Both the position numbers and the translations under genes were made by a program. Shown here piece after piece: positions 43,257 to 52,258 of a stretch of 64,000 nt of DNA (position 1 is the stretch's first letter; every line of letters starts with the position of its first letter). Below the pieces are notes generated by a model. That model was not told where the DNA came from, did not search any database, and saw only the letters and a program-made list of their open reading frames with translations. Source of the DNA: an uncultured Candidatus Melainabacteria bacterium (GTDB lineage: Bacteria; Cyanobacteriota; Vampirovibrionia; Gastranaerophilales; Gastranaerophilaceae); assembly GCA_934692625.1 (NCBI GenBank), contig CAKUUC010000005.1:62001-126000 (forward strand), in the 5' to 3' direction.

Positions 43257-45737
43257 TTACTCCCTGAATGAAATTTGTGCATACGCTTTTTGCAATTTTT
43301 CTCTAACAGTTCTCATTTGTTGTTCGATAACTTCATCTGTCAAAGTTGCGTTTTCATCTTGCATTTTAATTCTGAACGCAAGACTTTTAAAGCCTTCTTC
43401 GATATTAGAACCTTGGTAAACGTCAAATACTTCAGAACCTTTGAAGATATTTTGTTTAACACCGGATTTGATAACCTTTTGAATATCATCAACTGTCACT
43501 GTATCATTGATAATAAATGCCAAATCACGCTTAACTTCAGGATATTGAGGCAAGTGTTTAAATCTAGGAACTGTTTCTTTTACGGCAGAAACAACGGCAT
43601 CTAAATCAACCTTGAACAAGAATGCTTCTTGGTTTAACTTCAATTTTTCTTGTAATGTCGGATGAATTTGACCAAAGTATCCGATAGGTTGAAGTTGTTT
43701 GCCAAGTAACATTATAACCGCAGTTCTGTATGGATGGAAGATTCCGTGAGTTTTTGCAAGCGGAGAATCTTCAAGCGGAACAAGTTTTATTCTTCTTGTA
43801 ATTTCTAAATCTTCAAACAAGTTTTCTACAATACCTTTAACTGTGTAAAAATCAGTTTTAGTCTTAATTTGCCATTTTGAATTTTGAATTTCGCCTGTCA
43901 AAACACCTTCCAAAACGTTAGTTTCTTTTACACCTGATGTTTTTTCATCGGCTTCCGCAACTTTTAGATAAGTTCTACCGATTTCGTAAGCCCAGAAAGT
44001 TTTTTGACCGTTATCAAAATTGTATTTCATACAGTTCAAAACACTAGCGGCTAGAGTTTGACGAAGCATTGAAGAATCTTCACTGGCCGGATTTAGAACT
44101 TTCACAGCGTGCTCATCGTCATAAGTCATTTGGAACTTATCAAGTAACGATTTTCCGATTAGTGAAGTTGTTTGAATTTCGTTCAAACCTGCTGATAACA
44201 TAAGTTCATGAACTCGTTTTACAACTTTTTCACCTAATGTAATTTCCGGCATACCTGCTTTTGAAGGTAAAGTTGGAGAAATTTTATCGTAACCATTAAT
44301 TCTTGCAATTTCTTCAATCAAATCGATTTCTCTTGTTACATCATATGCTCTGAAACTTGGAACCAAGAATTTTGCAGCAGCATCATTACCGCCAAGTTTT
44401 TTAAATCCTAAGTTTTCAAGAATATTTATACATCTGTCTGATGAAATATCACAACCTAAAATTCTTTTAATTTGATTGTAGCGAAGAGTAATTTCGATTG
44501 GTTCGAGAGTATTTTTACCATCTTCAACCATTCCGACAACTTCAGCATCTGCATATTCAACCAACAATTGAATTGCTCTGAATAATGCAGGTTTTATAGC
44601 CTCAATATCAACACCACGTTCATATCTTGCACTTGCTTCACTTCTATAACCGGCACTTCTTGCTGATTTTCTGTTTGATGCAGGAGGGAAATATGCGGCT
44701 TCCAAGGCTAATGAAGTTGATTTATCATCAATTTCTGAATTCGCACCGCCAAATACACCACCAAGACAAACACCTTTATCTTTGGTTGCAATAAGTACGC
44801 TATCGGTTGTCAAAGTTCTTTCAACTTCATCTAGAGTAACGATTTTTTCACCTTCTTCGGCACGTCTTACGCAAAGATAACCATCTAATTTGTCATAATC
44901 AAAAGCGTGCAACGGACAACCATATTCAAGCATTACATAGTTTGTAATATCTACAACATTATTGATTGCTCTAACTCCTGATGCTATCAATCTTTTTTGC
45001 ATCCAATCCGGAGATGGTTTAATTTTAATATTTTTCAAAACTGCGATTGAATAGTATTTACAAATATCAAAATCTTTAATTTCAACTTTGAAACTATCCA
45101 TTGACAAATCTTTAGTACATTCAACTTTATTAGATTTCAATGGAACGTTAAATAATGCGCTCAACTCTCTTGCTATACCGATAACTGACATTTGGTCACC
45201 ACGGTTTGCAGTAGGAGCAACAGTCAAAACTGTATCTTTTTCAAAACCTAAAACATCTTTTACATCTTCGCCCAATTTTACATCAGGGAAAATTCTGTTC
45301 AAAATCAAAATACCGTCTTCTTCTTGATAATTTCTTTCAGAAACACCGAGTTCATCAGCAGAACACAACATACCTTGAGATTCAACCCCTCTGATAACAG
45401 CCGGAGTAAGAGTAAACATTTCACCTGTTTTTCTATCCAAAACTTGTGAACCTACACTTGCATAAGGTACAATTTGACCTTCTTGAATATTTTGAGCACC
45501 ACAAACAACAGTTTTTGTTGCAGTTCCGTCATTAACAGTTACCAAATGTAATCTGTCAGAATTTGGGTGAGCATCGATTTTTTCGATTTTAACAGTTTTT
45601 ATATTCGTAAACATTGGTTTAACATCCTGAACGTCTTCAACCTCTAAGCCGCTCATAGTCAATTCATGTGCTATTTGTTCAGCCTCAACATTTGATAAAT
45701 CAACAAATTCGTTTAACCAATTTAAAGATACTTGCAT
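43257..45737 (-). CDS. pheT: Phenylalanyl-tRNA synthetase beta subunit
   Basis: The 826-residue protein is the normal length for the bacterial beta chain of (alpha-beta)2 PheRS. It begins with the M-Q-V-S-L-N-W-L-N-E-F-V start, a tRNA-binding EMAP-type domain (about 40-150), B3/B4 editing domains (H-A-F-D-Y-D-K-L region), B5, the core-like domain and a C-terminal ferredoxin-fold anticodon-binding domain (P-E-V-K-R-D-L-A-F). pheS is not next to it, which differs from the common pheST order. It heads a minus-strand cluster of five genes. Confidence 0.96.
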   Translation of the reverse strand: MQVSLNWLNEFVDLSNVEAEQIAHELTMSGLEVEDVQDVKPMFTNIKTVKIEKIDAHPNSDRLHLVTVNDGTATKTVVCGAQNIQEGQIVPYASVGSQVLDRKTGEMFTLTPAVIRGVESQGMLCSADELGVSERNYQEEDGILILNRIFPDVKLGEDVKDVLGFEKDTVLTVAPTANRGDQMSVIGIARELSALFNVPLKSNKVECTKDLSMDSFKVEIKDFDICKYYSIAVLKNIKIKPSPDWMQKRLIASGVRAINNVVDITNYVMLEYGCPLHAFDYDKLDGYLCVRRAEEGEKIVTLDEVERTLTTDSVLIATKDKGVCLGGVFGGANSEIDDKSTSLALEAAYFPPASNRKSARSAGYRSEASARYERGVDIEAIKPALFRAIQLLVEYADAEVVGMVEDGKNTLEPIEITLRYNQIKRILGCDISSDRCINILENLGFKKLGGNDAAAKFLVPSFRAYDVTREIDLIEEIARINGYDKISPTLPSKAGMPEITLGEKVVKRVHELMLSAGLNEIQTTSLIGKSLLDKFQMTYDDEHAVKVLNPASEDSSMLRQTLAASVLNCMKYNFDNGQKTFWAYEIGRTYLKVAEADEKTSGVKETNVLEGVLTGEIQNSKWQIKTKTDFYTVKGIVENLFEDLEITRRIKLVPLEDSPLAKTHGIFHPYRTAVIMLLGKQLQPIGYFGQIHPTLQEKLKLNQEAFLFKVDLDAVVSAVKETVPRFKHLPQYPEVKRDLAFIINDTVTVDDIQKVIKSGVKQNIFKGSEVFDVYQGSNIEEGFKSLAFRIKMQDENATLTDEVIEQQMRTVREKLQKAYAQISFRE

Positions 45738-45830
45738 TTATTTTCCCTTTCAATCCTCATAGTCATATTCTATACTCATAATTCTATTACAAAAGACTTT
45801 AGATGTAAAACATAATATGATAATTGAAAA

Positions 45831-46358
45831 TTATTCATAAATCTTTCTTGTCATAATTACATTGCCATTTTCATCTAAACACTTTTCACCTACCCAATGC
45901 GCAATCAATTTGCCCGACACAGAAAATATAAATGTTTCAGTAGGCGAAACTTTCAAACTTCGATTAACCAAACTACCATCAGAACGATATTTGAACGCTT
46001 TATATGGATATTTTGTATCAGTTTTAATTTCGGTATAAAGCAAATCTCCACTTTGAGAATAATAATAAGTTTTTCTCGGATTGTCATAAAACATAACAGC
46101 ATAACTTCCATCAGAAAATTTACCCAATTTTCTATCTTTCATTGAAGTTACACCTTTTAATAAATTAGATTTATTTTCATAAAAATTTGAATCTGTATTG
46201 CCAATACAATTTTCCACTCTGACAGGCAAATCCGGAGTATTAGCCAAAACTTCTTCCCTTGCAGAGTCAACAGACAATTCAACTCCGCCAGTAATGAATT
46301 CTGCTTGAACCGGAATTATTATTAAGAAATATAAAATCAAAAATATTGCCGATTTCAT
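45831..46358 (-). CDS. Secreted hypothetical protein
   Basis: The 175-residue protein has a signal peptide (M-K-S-A-I-F-L-I-L ... V-Q-A). The mature part has beta-hairpin-like units with Y/F-K/R-x-D/S-G pattern (Y-Y-Y-S-Q-S-G-D-L-L-Y-T, F-K-Y-R-S-D-G-S-L-V, F-I-F-S-V-S-G-K-L-I-A), similar to MORN/YD-type repeats. No family is assigned. The promoter is only 6 nt before ATG with no ribosome site, so the mRNA may be leaderless. Confidence 0.7.
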   Translation of the reverse strand: MKSAIFLILYFLIIIPVQAEFITGGVELSVDSAREEVLANTPDLPVRVENCIGNTDSNFYENKSNLLKGVTSMKDRKLGKFSDGSYAVMFYDNPRKTYYYSQSGDLLYTEIKTDTKYPYKAFKYRSDGSLVNRSLKVSPTETFIFSVSGKLIAHWVGEKCLDENGNVIMTRKIYE

Positions 46359-46364
46359 ACCATT

Positions 46365-46392
46365 TTTATAAGGAATTTTATAACTTTGTCAA
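46365..46392 (-). promoter_or_regulatory. Promoter placing the start of 45831-46358 at ATG
   Basis: On the minus strand a consensus TTGACA (46387-46392) and TATAAA (46365-46370) are spaced 16 nt, with 6 nt left before the start codon. Confidence 0.65.
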
Positions 46393-46411
46393 AACAAACA
46401 CTTTAAAATTT

Positions 46412-46439
46412 TTCATATTTTGTTATAATATGACTGAAA
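46412..46439 (+). promoter_or_regulatory. Predicted promoter of the BamE-like operon
   Basis: TTTAAA (46412-46417) and TATAAT (46434-46439, preceded by TGT) are spaced 16 nt, about 36 nt before the start codon. Confidence 0.6.
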
Positions 46440-46475
46440 AGATTTGTGTAATAATACAAAATAAAGGAATTAGGT

Positions 46476-46973
46476 ATGAAAAAGTTATTAATTTCATTGT
46501 TAGTTTTGGGAATTACAGCACCGGTTTTTGCAATTCAAGAAAGCCCTAAAATTAGCAGAAAATGTAGAAAACACCCAGAAAAATGTCAAGTAGAATTAAC
46601 CACACCGATAAAAGAACAACAAATGACATTAGGTTTGATTCAGAGAAACATCAAAGTAGGCACATCACAAGCAGATGTTGCTGAAATTTTAGGTTCTCCA
46701 AACATTGTTACACAAGATGCAAACGGACTTGAAACATGGATTTATGATAAAGTTTCATCAATCACAGCTTATGGAAGCTCAGGCTTTGGTGTCGGAGTAG
46801 GCGGACTCGGTGGCGGTTACGGCTCCGGCGGTTTTGGCGGCGGTCTTGCTAATGTTGGTTACAATAAAAATGGCGGAGTAAATCAATCTGTTCAAAAAAC
46901 TCTAACCGTTGTACTAAAATTCGACAATAACCACAACGTTTCGTCATTCACATACCACATGAGTGCGTTCTAG
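46476..46973 (+). CDS. SmpA/OmlA (BamE)-like secreted protein
   Basis: The 165-residue product has a signal peptide (residues about 1-19, A-P-V-F-A). A BamE-like segment follows (I-K-V-G-T-S-Q-A-D-V-A-E-I-L-G-S-P-N-I-V...E-T-W-I-Y-D), then a Gly-rich linker (about 108-135) and a C-terminal beta strand region (V-V-L-K-F-D-N-N). In proteobacteria BamE is a lipoprotein of the outer-membrane assembly complex; here no lipobox Cys is seen and the Gly-rich insert is unusual. It heads a four-gene operon with gaps of 9, -4 and 3 nt. Confidence 0.7.
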   Translation: MKKLLISLLVLGITAPVFAIQESPKISRKCRKHPEKCQVELTTPIKEQQMTLGLIQRNIKVGTSQADVAEILGSPNIVTQDANGLETWIYDKVSSITAYGSSGFGVGVGGLGGGYGSGGFGGGLANVGYNKNGGVNQSVQKTLTVVLKFDNNHNVSSFTYHMSAF

Positions 46974-46982
46974 GAGATAACA

Positions 46983-47507
46983 ATGCTAAAGAAAATATTT
47001 TTAATATTATTTGTCATCTGTTTAGCGGTACCGGTTTTTGCAAAAAAACAAGCACAAGAAGATATAATCACTCCAATGACTCAACTTGAAAAACGCCAAT
47101 TCCAAACAAGAACTTATGAGTCAAACGACAAAGCACTTGTTATGAAAGCAATGCTTAACGTTTTACAAGATGAAGGTTTCATCGTATATAACGCCAATCC
47201 GTTACTTGGATTTATCTACGGAGTAAAAGATTTTGATACTTCTGACCCAAATATTGATATTTCAAAAGAATTTGGACTATCAAAAGCCAGACTCAATTTG
47301 AACGGGGTAAAAGTTGCTACGGTTGAAACAACTGCAAACATAACAGAATACGGGAAAAGCATGAGAGTTCGTGTAAACTTCAAACGTAAACTTTTGAACG
47401 TATACGGAAATGCTCAATTTATTGATGATATTAATGATGAAAATTACTATCAAGAATTTTTCTCAAAAGTAGATAAAGCAATATTTTTACAAAAACAAAA
47501 AATATGA
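46983..47507 (+). CDS. Secreted hypothetical protein (paralogue of next gene)
   Basis: The 174-residue protein has a signal peptide (ending V-F-A). The conserved core M-T-Q-L-E-K-R-Q-F-Q-T-R, V-M-K-A-M-L-N-V-L-Q-D-E-G-F and L-G-F-I-Y-G closely matches the next gene. No family is assigned. Its stop codon overlaps the next start (ATGA), so translation is coupled. Confidence 0.75.
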   Translation: MLKKIFLILFVICLAVPVFAKKQAQEDIITPMTQLEKRQFQTRTYESNDKALVMKAMLNVLQDEGFIVYNANPLLGFIYGVKDFDTSDPNIDISKEFGLSKARLNLNGVKVATVETTANITEYGKSMRVRVNFKRKLLNVYGNAQFIDDINDENYYQEFFSKVDKAIFLQKQKI

Positions 47508-48109
47508 TAAAAAAAATAGTATCTATAATATTAATGATAAACTTGCTACTTTGCTCAACAACAAGTGCTTACGCACAAAAAAATCGCAAAATGACACAAC
47601 TTGAGCGAAGAGAAATGGAAACTCGATTTTTTGAAACCGCAGACACATCTCGAGTAATGCGTTCTGTTGTCAATACATTACAAGATAGTGGGTTTATTAT
47701 TCAAGAAATAGAGCCGGACATTGGCTACATAAGAGCAACAAAATCCTACAAACGAAAATTCATAAACAAAAGACGACTTGCAGGTCATTCCTTTATGCTT
47801 GCACTAATGGCAACTTACGCAGTATTCAGTTACGGAACGACCTCATACTATGTCATTGACCCGACTCGTAAAATTTCTAACGAACTTCACAAAAAAACTG
47901 TCGTTGTCGATACGAACGTAAACGTTGAAAAATTTGGCAAAAATAAAACCAAAGTAAGAATTGTATTTTCTCAAAAAGTTTTGCTAAACGCTGATGGGTA
48001 TTCTTATGTAAAATCAGCCCCTATGCGAGTTTTAAAAGTTTATAACCCTAAAGTTTATCAGGAATTTTTTAACCAACTTGATAAAAGTATATTTTATGAA
48101 GGAATATAA
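47504..48109 (+). CDS. Secreted hypothetical protein (paralogue of previous gene)
   Basis: The 201-residue protein has a signal peptide ending A-Y-A. The core M-T-Q-L-E-R-R-E-M-E-T-R, V-M-R-S-V-V-N-T-L-Q-D-S-G-F-I-I and I-G-Y-I-R-A matches the upstream gene, so this is a tandem duplication that has diverged. It contains one extra hydrophobic stretch (M-L-A-L-M-A-T-Y-A-V-F) near residue 105. It starts within the ATGA overlap. Confidence 0.75.
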   Translation: MIKKIVSIILMINLLLCSTTSAYAQKNRKMTQLERREMETRFFETADTSRVMRSVVNTLQDSGFIIQEIEPDIGYIRATKSYKRKFINKRRLAGHSFMLALMATYAVFSYGTTSYYVIDPTRKISNELHKKTVVVDTNVNVEKFGKNKTKVRIVFSQKVLLNADGYSYVKSAPMRVLKVYNPKVYQEFFNQLDKSIFYEGI

Positions 48110-48112
48110 TTT

Positions 48113-48790
48113 ATGCAATACATCGCAATTAAAGAACATCATTCTAATGGAAAAACGACCTATATAATCAATGCAATTCCACTAAAAAATACAAATAAAT
48201 CGGTTGTTCAAAAAATTCCACACCCGCTTGGCTCTGATGCGCTACATTTTGACACATTAGAAGACGCAAAAGAAGCCATAATTCGTGCAGGATTTGCTTA
48301 CGTTTTGCCAAACGGTCAAAAAGGAATCAACAGCAAACAAAAATCTACGATGATACAAAGTAGCGTTGATTACTCGCATATAATTTTTGAAACAATAAAA
48401 CATAAAATCAATTCAACAAATGCAAGTGTGGTAGCGGCTGCAATCTCGGCGATTTCTGAATTTCCGACAGATGAAACCTTTGATATATTATTTCAAAAAC
48501 TCGGTGAAGATAATGACCAAATTCGCAAAAATGCAATCTCCGGAATTTGCAGATATGCCCAAAATTTGCAAGACAGAATTATTAAATCGTTAAAATCCTC
48601 AGATTGGGTTGTGAGAAACTCCGCAATCACTTGTATACAAAACATAGTAGACTATGGAACTTGTGACATAGAGCCGTTTTTGATACCACTTACAAATGTG
48701 TGTGATGATACTAATACTATTGTTCAATCAAATGCGTTGACTACACTAGCAAAAGCATACCAAGAATTTCAAAAAAACAAACAGAATTAG
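48113..48790 (+). CDS. HEAT-repeat protein
   Basis: The 225-residue soluble protein has HEAT/armadillo-type helical pairs from about residue 95 on (A-S-V-V-A-A-A-I-S-A-I-S-E-F-P, D-Q-I-R-K-N-A-I-S-G-I-C-R-Y, W-V-V-R-N-S-A-I-T-C-I). Such repeats bind proteins. The N-terminal 80 residues are different and not recognised. It is the last gene of the BamE-like operon (3-nt gap) and overlaps the convergent 58-residue gene by 4 nt. Confidence 0.75.
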   Translation: MQYIAIKEHHSNGKTTYIINAIPLKNTNKSVVQKIPHPLGSDALHFDTLEDAKEAIIRAGFAYVLPNGQKGINSKQKSTMIQSSVDYSHIIFETIKHKINSTNASVVAAAISAISEFPTDETFDILFQKLGEDNDQIRKNAISGICRYAQNLQDRIIKSLKSSDWVVRNSAITCIQNIVDYGTCDIEPFLIPLTNVCDDTNTIVQSNALTTLAKAYQEFQKNKQN

Positions 48791-48963
48791 TAACTTCTGC
48801 GCATAAGTTCAGAAATTTTCAATTCCTTAGACACAGGTTCTTTTCTTTTTGGCTTTTGTTCAGGGAAAGGATTGTTTCCCTTCAACTCAGAAAGTCCGAT
48901 TTTACAACTCGAATCCTCTTTTAGCATAAAAATTTCTTGTAATAATGAAATAATATTGCCCAT
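48787..48963 (-). CDS. Small hypothetical protein (58 aa)
   Basis: The frame M-G-N-I-I-S-L-L-Q-E-I-F-M-L-K continues with a basic Pro/Lys-rich middle (P-E-Q-K-P-K-R-K-E-P-V-S-K-E) and ends R-R-S-Y. A good AGGAG ribosome site lies 7 nt before the ATG. No family is recognised. It overlaps the end of the HEAT-repeat gene by 4 nt in convergent orientation. Confidence 0.5.
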   Translation of the reverse strand: MGNIISLLQEIFMLKEDSSCKIGLSELKGNNPFPEQKPKRKEPVSKELKISELMRRSY

Positions 48964-49091
48964 AATTGTTCTCCTAGAGTCATTCTATTACTGATTTATC
49001 GCTTTGTATATCATATATTTAAACGATTTAGCCCTAAAAAATCATTGTACTTTATGCTATATTAGTTTTGTAGAAGGGAAAGGATTAAAAC

Positions 49092-49811
49092 TTGAACTCA
49101 AATTATTATAAAACATTAGATGAAAATTTCGAACAAGCGTTGAAAATGTATGAAAATGATTACTCAAATGAAGAATTAATCGAAATGCTCAAAAACGGCA
49201 ATATCGTACAAAAACAGATTGCCGCACTTCGCCTTGAAAAAATCACATCAAAAGAGGAAGCACAAGTTTTAACGCAAAACCTAACAGGTCAGGATGGAAA
49301 AATTCGAGAAGCAGTTTCATTAAAACTCAACGAATTTATGTCTAATCCAAAATATTTAGATTATTTTAAAAACTCGGAAATTTATAATATTTTTATTGAT
49401 GCAATAATTGATATAAACGCAAATATCTGCCGAAACGTAATTTCTGCGATTACAAATCTGAAAGAATACTCTGAATTCTGTCAAAATTTTTGCCCAAAAT
49501 TAACTGAATTAACAGAAAATTTACTTGATAAAATCAAAATATTTGACTTTCAAGATGGAAAATATAAGGTAAACAAAGAAGTTTTCAAACTCTATTGGTG
49601 CCTTGAAACGATTTATATTTTTTACGACAAAATGGATTTTTCAAAATTGAAACAAATTTTGCTTGATGCTAAAAACATTCAAGAATACACAATTAGAGAA
49701 AAAGCAGCAAAAATTTTGACACATGAGTTTTCGGACATAGACCTTGTTCAAGCAAAAGAAGAACTGAAAAACGACAAAAATTATTATGTTCGCAGATATT
49801 TTGAAGGATAA
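49092..49811 (+). CDS. HEAT-like helical repeat protein
   Basis: The 239-residue protein has no signal peptide. The start is a TTG, supported by AGGA 7 nt upstream; the next in-frame ATG would remove 18 residues. Helical pairs such as Q-K-Q-I-A-A-L-R-L-E-K-I, G-K-I-R-E-A-V-S-L-K-L-N-E-F and I-R-E-K-A-A-K-I-L resemble HEAT repeats. Its nearness to the other HEAT gene suggests related roles, but there is no direct evidence. A 560-nt non-coding stretch with the second repeat copy follows. Confidence 0.7.
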   Translation: MNSNYYKTLDENFEQALKMYENDYSNEELIEMLKNGNIVQKQIAALRLEKITSKEEAQVLTQNLTGQDGKIREAVSLKLNEFMSNPKYLDYFKNSEIYNIFIDAIIDINANICRNVISAITNLKEYSEFCQNFCPKLTELTENLLDKIKIFDFQDGKYKVNKEVFKLYWCLETIYIFYDKMDFSKLKQILLDAKNIQEYTIREKAAKILTHEFSDIDLVQAKEELKNDKNYYVRRYFEG

Positions 49812-49895
49812 CCCATTTGCAGTTTAGCATGACATTTTGCACTATTGTCATTGGAGAGTCCGGAATGACCATTTGGTGGGCTTTGAAAGGGATAC

Positions 49896-50363
49896 GTCAT
49901 TCTGAAAAGATTAAAAATCAAGCAATTATTATTGCGTAGATTTTATCTTATTCTTCTTCGGCTTCGCCTACGCATACAGACTCACTCAACTCACCATTGG
50001 TTCGTTGGTTCGCTTTGTAAGAATCTGGTATAAAAAATAATGATGTCGGCATAGCAATGCCGACCTACTTTTCCAGTGCAAAACCTAACGAAAAAGTCAC
50101 CCTGAACTGGTTTCAGGGTCGCTTCATGACAAGGTTTTACAAGGGTTTTAGGGACTTAATTCTTTGTTTTATTTTGATTTTAGAAGAGATGCTGAAATAA
50201 ATTCAGCATGACTATTGATGGGCTTAGCAAGGGATACGTCATTCTGAAAACTTAGAAAATTTTTGCGAATGCAATGAGCAAATAAATTTTCTTGTTATTC
50301 AGAATCTGTTCTTGAACACAAATTTCAAAGCCCAAACGTAGGTCACAGCACTACCTGACACGT
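49896..50363 (+). repeat. 468-bp dispersed repeat, copy 2
   Basis: The same sequence and orientation as 15976-16443 occur here with scattered substitutions; both copies begin GTCATTCTGAAAAG and end CCTGACACGT. It occupies most of the gap between the HEAT-like gene and a convergent pilin-like gene. The internal phrase AAGGGATACGTCATTCTGAA precedes both the first block (from 49886) and the second block (from about 50233), showing an internal duplication. Confidence 0.9.
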
Positions 50364-50373
50364 TAATTTATTA

Positions 50374-51045
50374 TTATTTTTTCTTCAAATATTTCATATT
50401 CTTTTCTGTCAAGATTTTATAGGTACAACCATACCCTGATTTTTCTAAATCGCAGGTTTCATCATGGTAACTACCTTTTAACCCGTCTGGATAAATACCA
50501 TCAAGTGCTGTTGTAAATCCAAAAAGATCTTTTCCAAATGTATTTGGTCCACGGTTTGGACCATCTATATCTACAACAATGTCTGAGCCCATACTGCACG
50601 CAGTATACTGTCCAGGCTGCAATATATATACATTTTGTCCACAATACCTATCAGACCAGAAAGTAATTGTCATACCATTATTAAGCTGCAATGCTGGATG
50701 TTCCCCATGAACAGTTGATTGTGTACCACCATATAAAAAATATTTAGTATTACCTGTTATAGCCTCTCCACCTAACTGAGATTTATACAAATCCCTTTTT
50801 ATTCTTGCACATGGCAAACAGTTAGTTTCTTCACTTTGTACCCCTGGATAATCATAAGGCGGAACGCCATAGGCTTCTGAGATTTGTTTGAAGGCTAAAG
50901 ATAATAAACTATATGCCTTTTGGACCTTTGTTACCGTTACTCGTTCTCTATATACATTGATTAATGATGGAATTGTCATCGCTGCAACGACACCAATAAT
51001 TCCCAGTGTTATCAATACTTCCGCCAATGTGAAGGCTTTTTTCAT
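50374..51045 (-). CDS. Type IV pilin-like protein
   Basis: The 223-residue protein begins M-K-K-A then F-T-L-A-E-V-L-I-T-L-G-I-I-G-V-V-A-A-M-T, a compact prepilin signal with Ala before the cleavage point and Glu at mature position 5. The globular part has D-I-D-G-P-N-R-G-P-N and K-D-L-F-G-F segments and several Cys residues. It stands about 40 kb from the main pilin cluster. AAGG lies about 9 nt before the ATG. It is probably a minor pilin or pseudopilin; it ends 11 nt from the 468-bp repeat. Confidence 0.85.
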   Translation of the reverse strand: MKKAFTLAEVLITLGIIGVVAAMTIPSLINVYRERVTVTKVQKAYSLLSLAFKQISEAYGVPPYDYPGVQSEETNCLPCARIKRDLYKSQLGGEAITGNTKYFLYGGTQSTVHGEHPALQLNNGMTITFWSDRYCGQNVYILQPGQYTACSMGSDIVVDIDGPNRGPNTFGKDLFGFTTALDGIYPDGLKGSYHDETCDLEKSGYGCTYKILTEKNMKYLKKK

Positions 51046-51119
51046 TGTTTATCAACCTTATAATTATATTAAAACCCATTCTAATGGTTTATTAACCATT
51101 TATTTATGAATATAAACTA

Positions 51120-51148
51120 TTGTATTAAAGAAGTCAAGTTTCTATTAT
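51120..51148 (+). promoter_or_regulatory. Promoter placing the start of the XRE regulator at ATG
   Basis: TTGTAT (51120-51125) and TATTAT (51143-51148) are spaced exactly 17 nt, and only 6 nt separate the -10 from the start codon at 51155. A leaderless mRNA is expected. Confidence 0.6.
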
Positions 51149-51154
51149 TAAAGA

Positions 51155-51382
51155 ATGAATGATGAAGAATATATGCAACGATTAGGATTGAAAATAAAAG
51201 TTTTACGAAGTTTGAAAAAGATGTCGCAAGACGATGTTGTCAATCGTTTAAATATCGACAAAAGCTATTACAGCAAAGTCGAACGAGGATTGACGAACCC
51301 ATCATTATTGTATTTGCGTCATTTGGCAGAAATCTTCGACGTAGAATTAAGCAAACTTATCAATGCAGATTTGAGTTTGTAG
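51155..51382 (+). CDS. XRE/cro-type transcriptional regulator
   Basis: The 75-residue protein is a single helix-turn-helix domain of the XRE/cro family: L-G-L-K-I-K-V-L-R-S-L-K-K-M-S-Q-D-D-V-V-N-R-L-N-I-D-K-S-Y-Y-S-K-V-E-R-G. It ends soon after the domain and has no sensor part. It lies 109 nt from the divergent pilin-like gene, which could be a target. The mRNA looks leaderless, as in some phage repressor genes. Confidence 0.9.
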   Translation: MNDEEYMQRLGLKIKVLRSLKKMSQDDVVNRLNIDKSYYSKVERGLTNPSLLYLRHLAEIFDVELSKLINADLSL

Positions 51383-51387
51383 CAAAT

Positions 51388-52194
51388 TTATAGATTTTTT
51401 AATATTTGCAAAATCAACGATTTAAACTGAGGCTTGACCTTATTTGTCATTTCAATTACTTCTTCATGCGCCAAATTCTTTGTAGAAACACCACTTGCGT
51501 AATTTGAAATACAACTTATTCCCAATACTCTCATTCCACAGTAATTTGCAACAATCGCCTCAGGTACCGTTGACATTCCGACAGCATCTCCGCCCATATA
51601 TCTAAACATTTTAATTTCAGCAGGAGTTTCATAACTTGGACCTGACGTTGCAACATAAACACCGTGTTTTAGATTTATTCCCAACAAATGTGAAACAGAA
51701 TCAGCAATTTTGATAAGTGTTTTGTCATAAATCGCCGACATATCCGGAAATCTAACGCCTAAAGTTTCGTCATTCGGTCCAATCAGTGGGTTTTCACCCA
51801 TAAAGTTGATATGGTCAGTTATCATCATAAAATCTCCGGGGCGATAACTTTTATTAACCGCTCCGGCAGCATTTGTAATAATTATGGTTTTTACGCCCAA
51901 TTTTTTCATAACTTTGATAGGATATGTAACGTCCTTCATTGAATGTCCTTCATAATAATGGTTTCTGCCCTGCATCATCACCACTCTTTTGCCCATAATT
52001 TCAGCAAAAACAAGTTGTCCCTTATGCCCCGGAACAGTTGAGGACACAAAACCTGGAATTTTATCATAAGGAATTGCATAAGTTGAATATTCATCAGCCA
52101 AATCACCAAGCCCCGAGCCCAAAATCAAACCTATCTCCGGAGCAAATCCATCTGTGAACATTTCAATATAATCTAACGTATCTTTATTAACCAT
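51388..52194 (-). CDS. Purine nucleoside phosphorylase
   Basis: The start M-V-N-K-D-T-L (52194) gives a 268-residue protein, the trimeric PNP family length; the frame extends 13 codons upstream without support. It splits purine nucleosides with phosphate into base and ribose-1-phosphate. Motifs are G-S-G-L-G-D-L, V-P-G-H-K-G-Q-L, G-R-N-H-Y-Y-E-G, N-A-A-G-A-V-N and H-I-N-F-M-G-E-N-P-L, as in inosine/guanosine phosphorylases. It is separated from the upstream rpoZ by a terminator. Confidence 0.93.
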   Translation of the reverse strand: MVNKDTLDYIEMFTDGFAPEIGLILGSGLGDLADEYSTYAIPYDKIPGFVSSTVPGHKGQLVFAEIMGKRVVMMQGRNHYYEGHSMKDVTYPIKVMKKLGVKTIIITNAAGAVNKSYRPGDFMMITDHINFMGENPLIGPNDETLGVRFPDMSAIYDKTLIKIADSVSHLLGINLKHGVYVATSGPSYETPAEIKMFRYMGGDAVGMSTVPEAIVANYCGMRVLGISCISNYASGVSTKNLAHEEVIEMTNKVKPQFKSLILQILKNL

Positions 52195-52216
52195 AACCCC
52201 ACACCTTAACACTAAA

Positions 52217-52247
52217 AAAGCACAACGGTACAAACCCGTCGTGCTTT
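52217..52247 (-). terminator. Intrinsic terminator of rpoZ
   Basis: On the minus strand the arms AAAGCAC/GTGCTTT plus an inner ACGG/CCGT (one mismatch between) are followed by a run of six T, just after the rpoZ stop codon. Confidence 0.75.
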
Positions 52248-52258
52248 AAAACTTTTTA

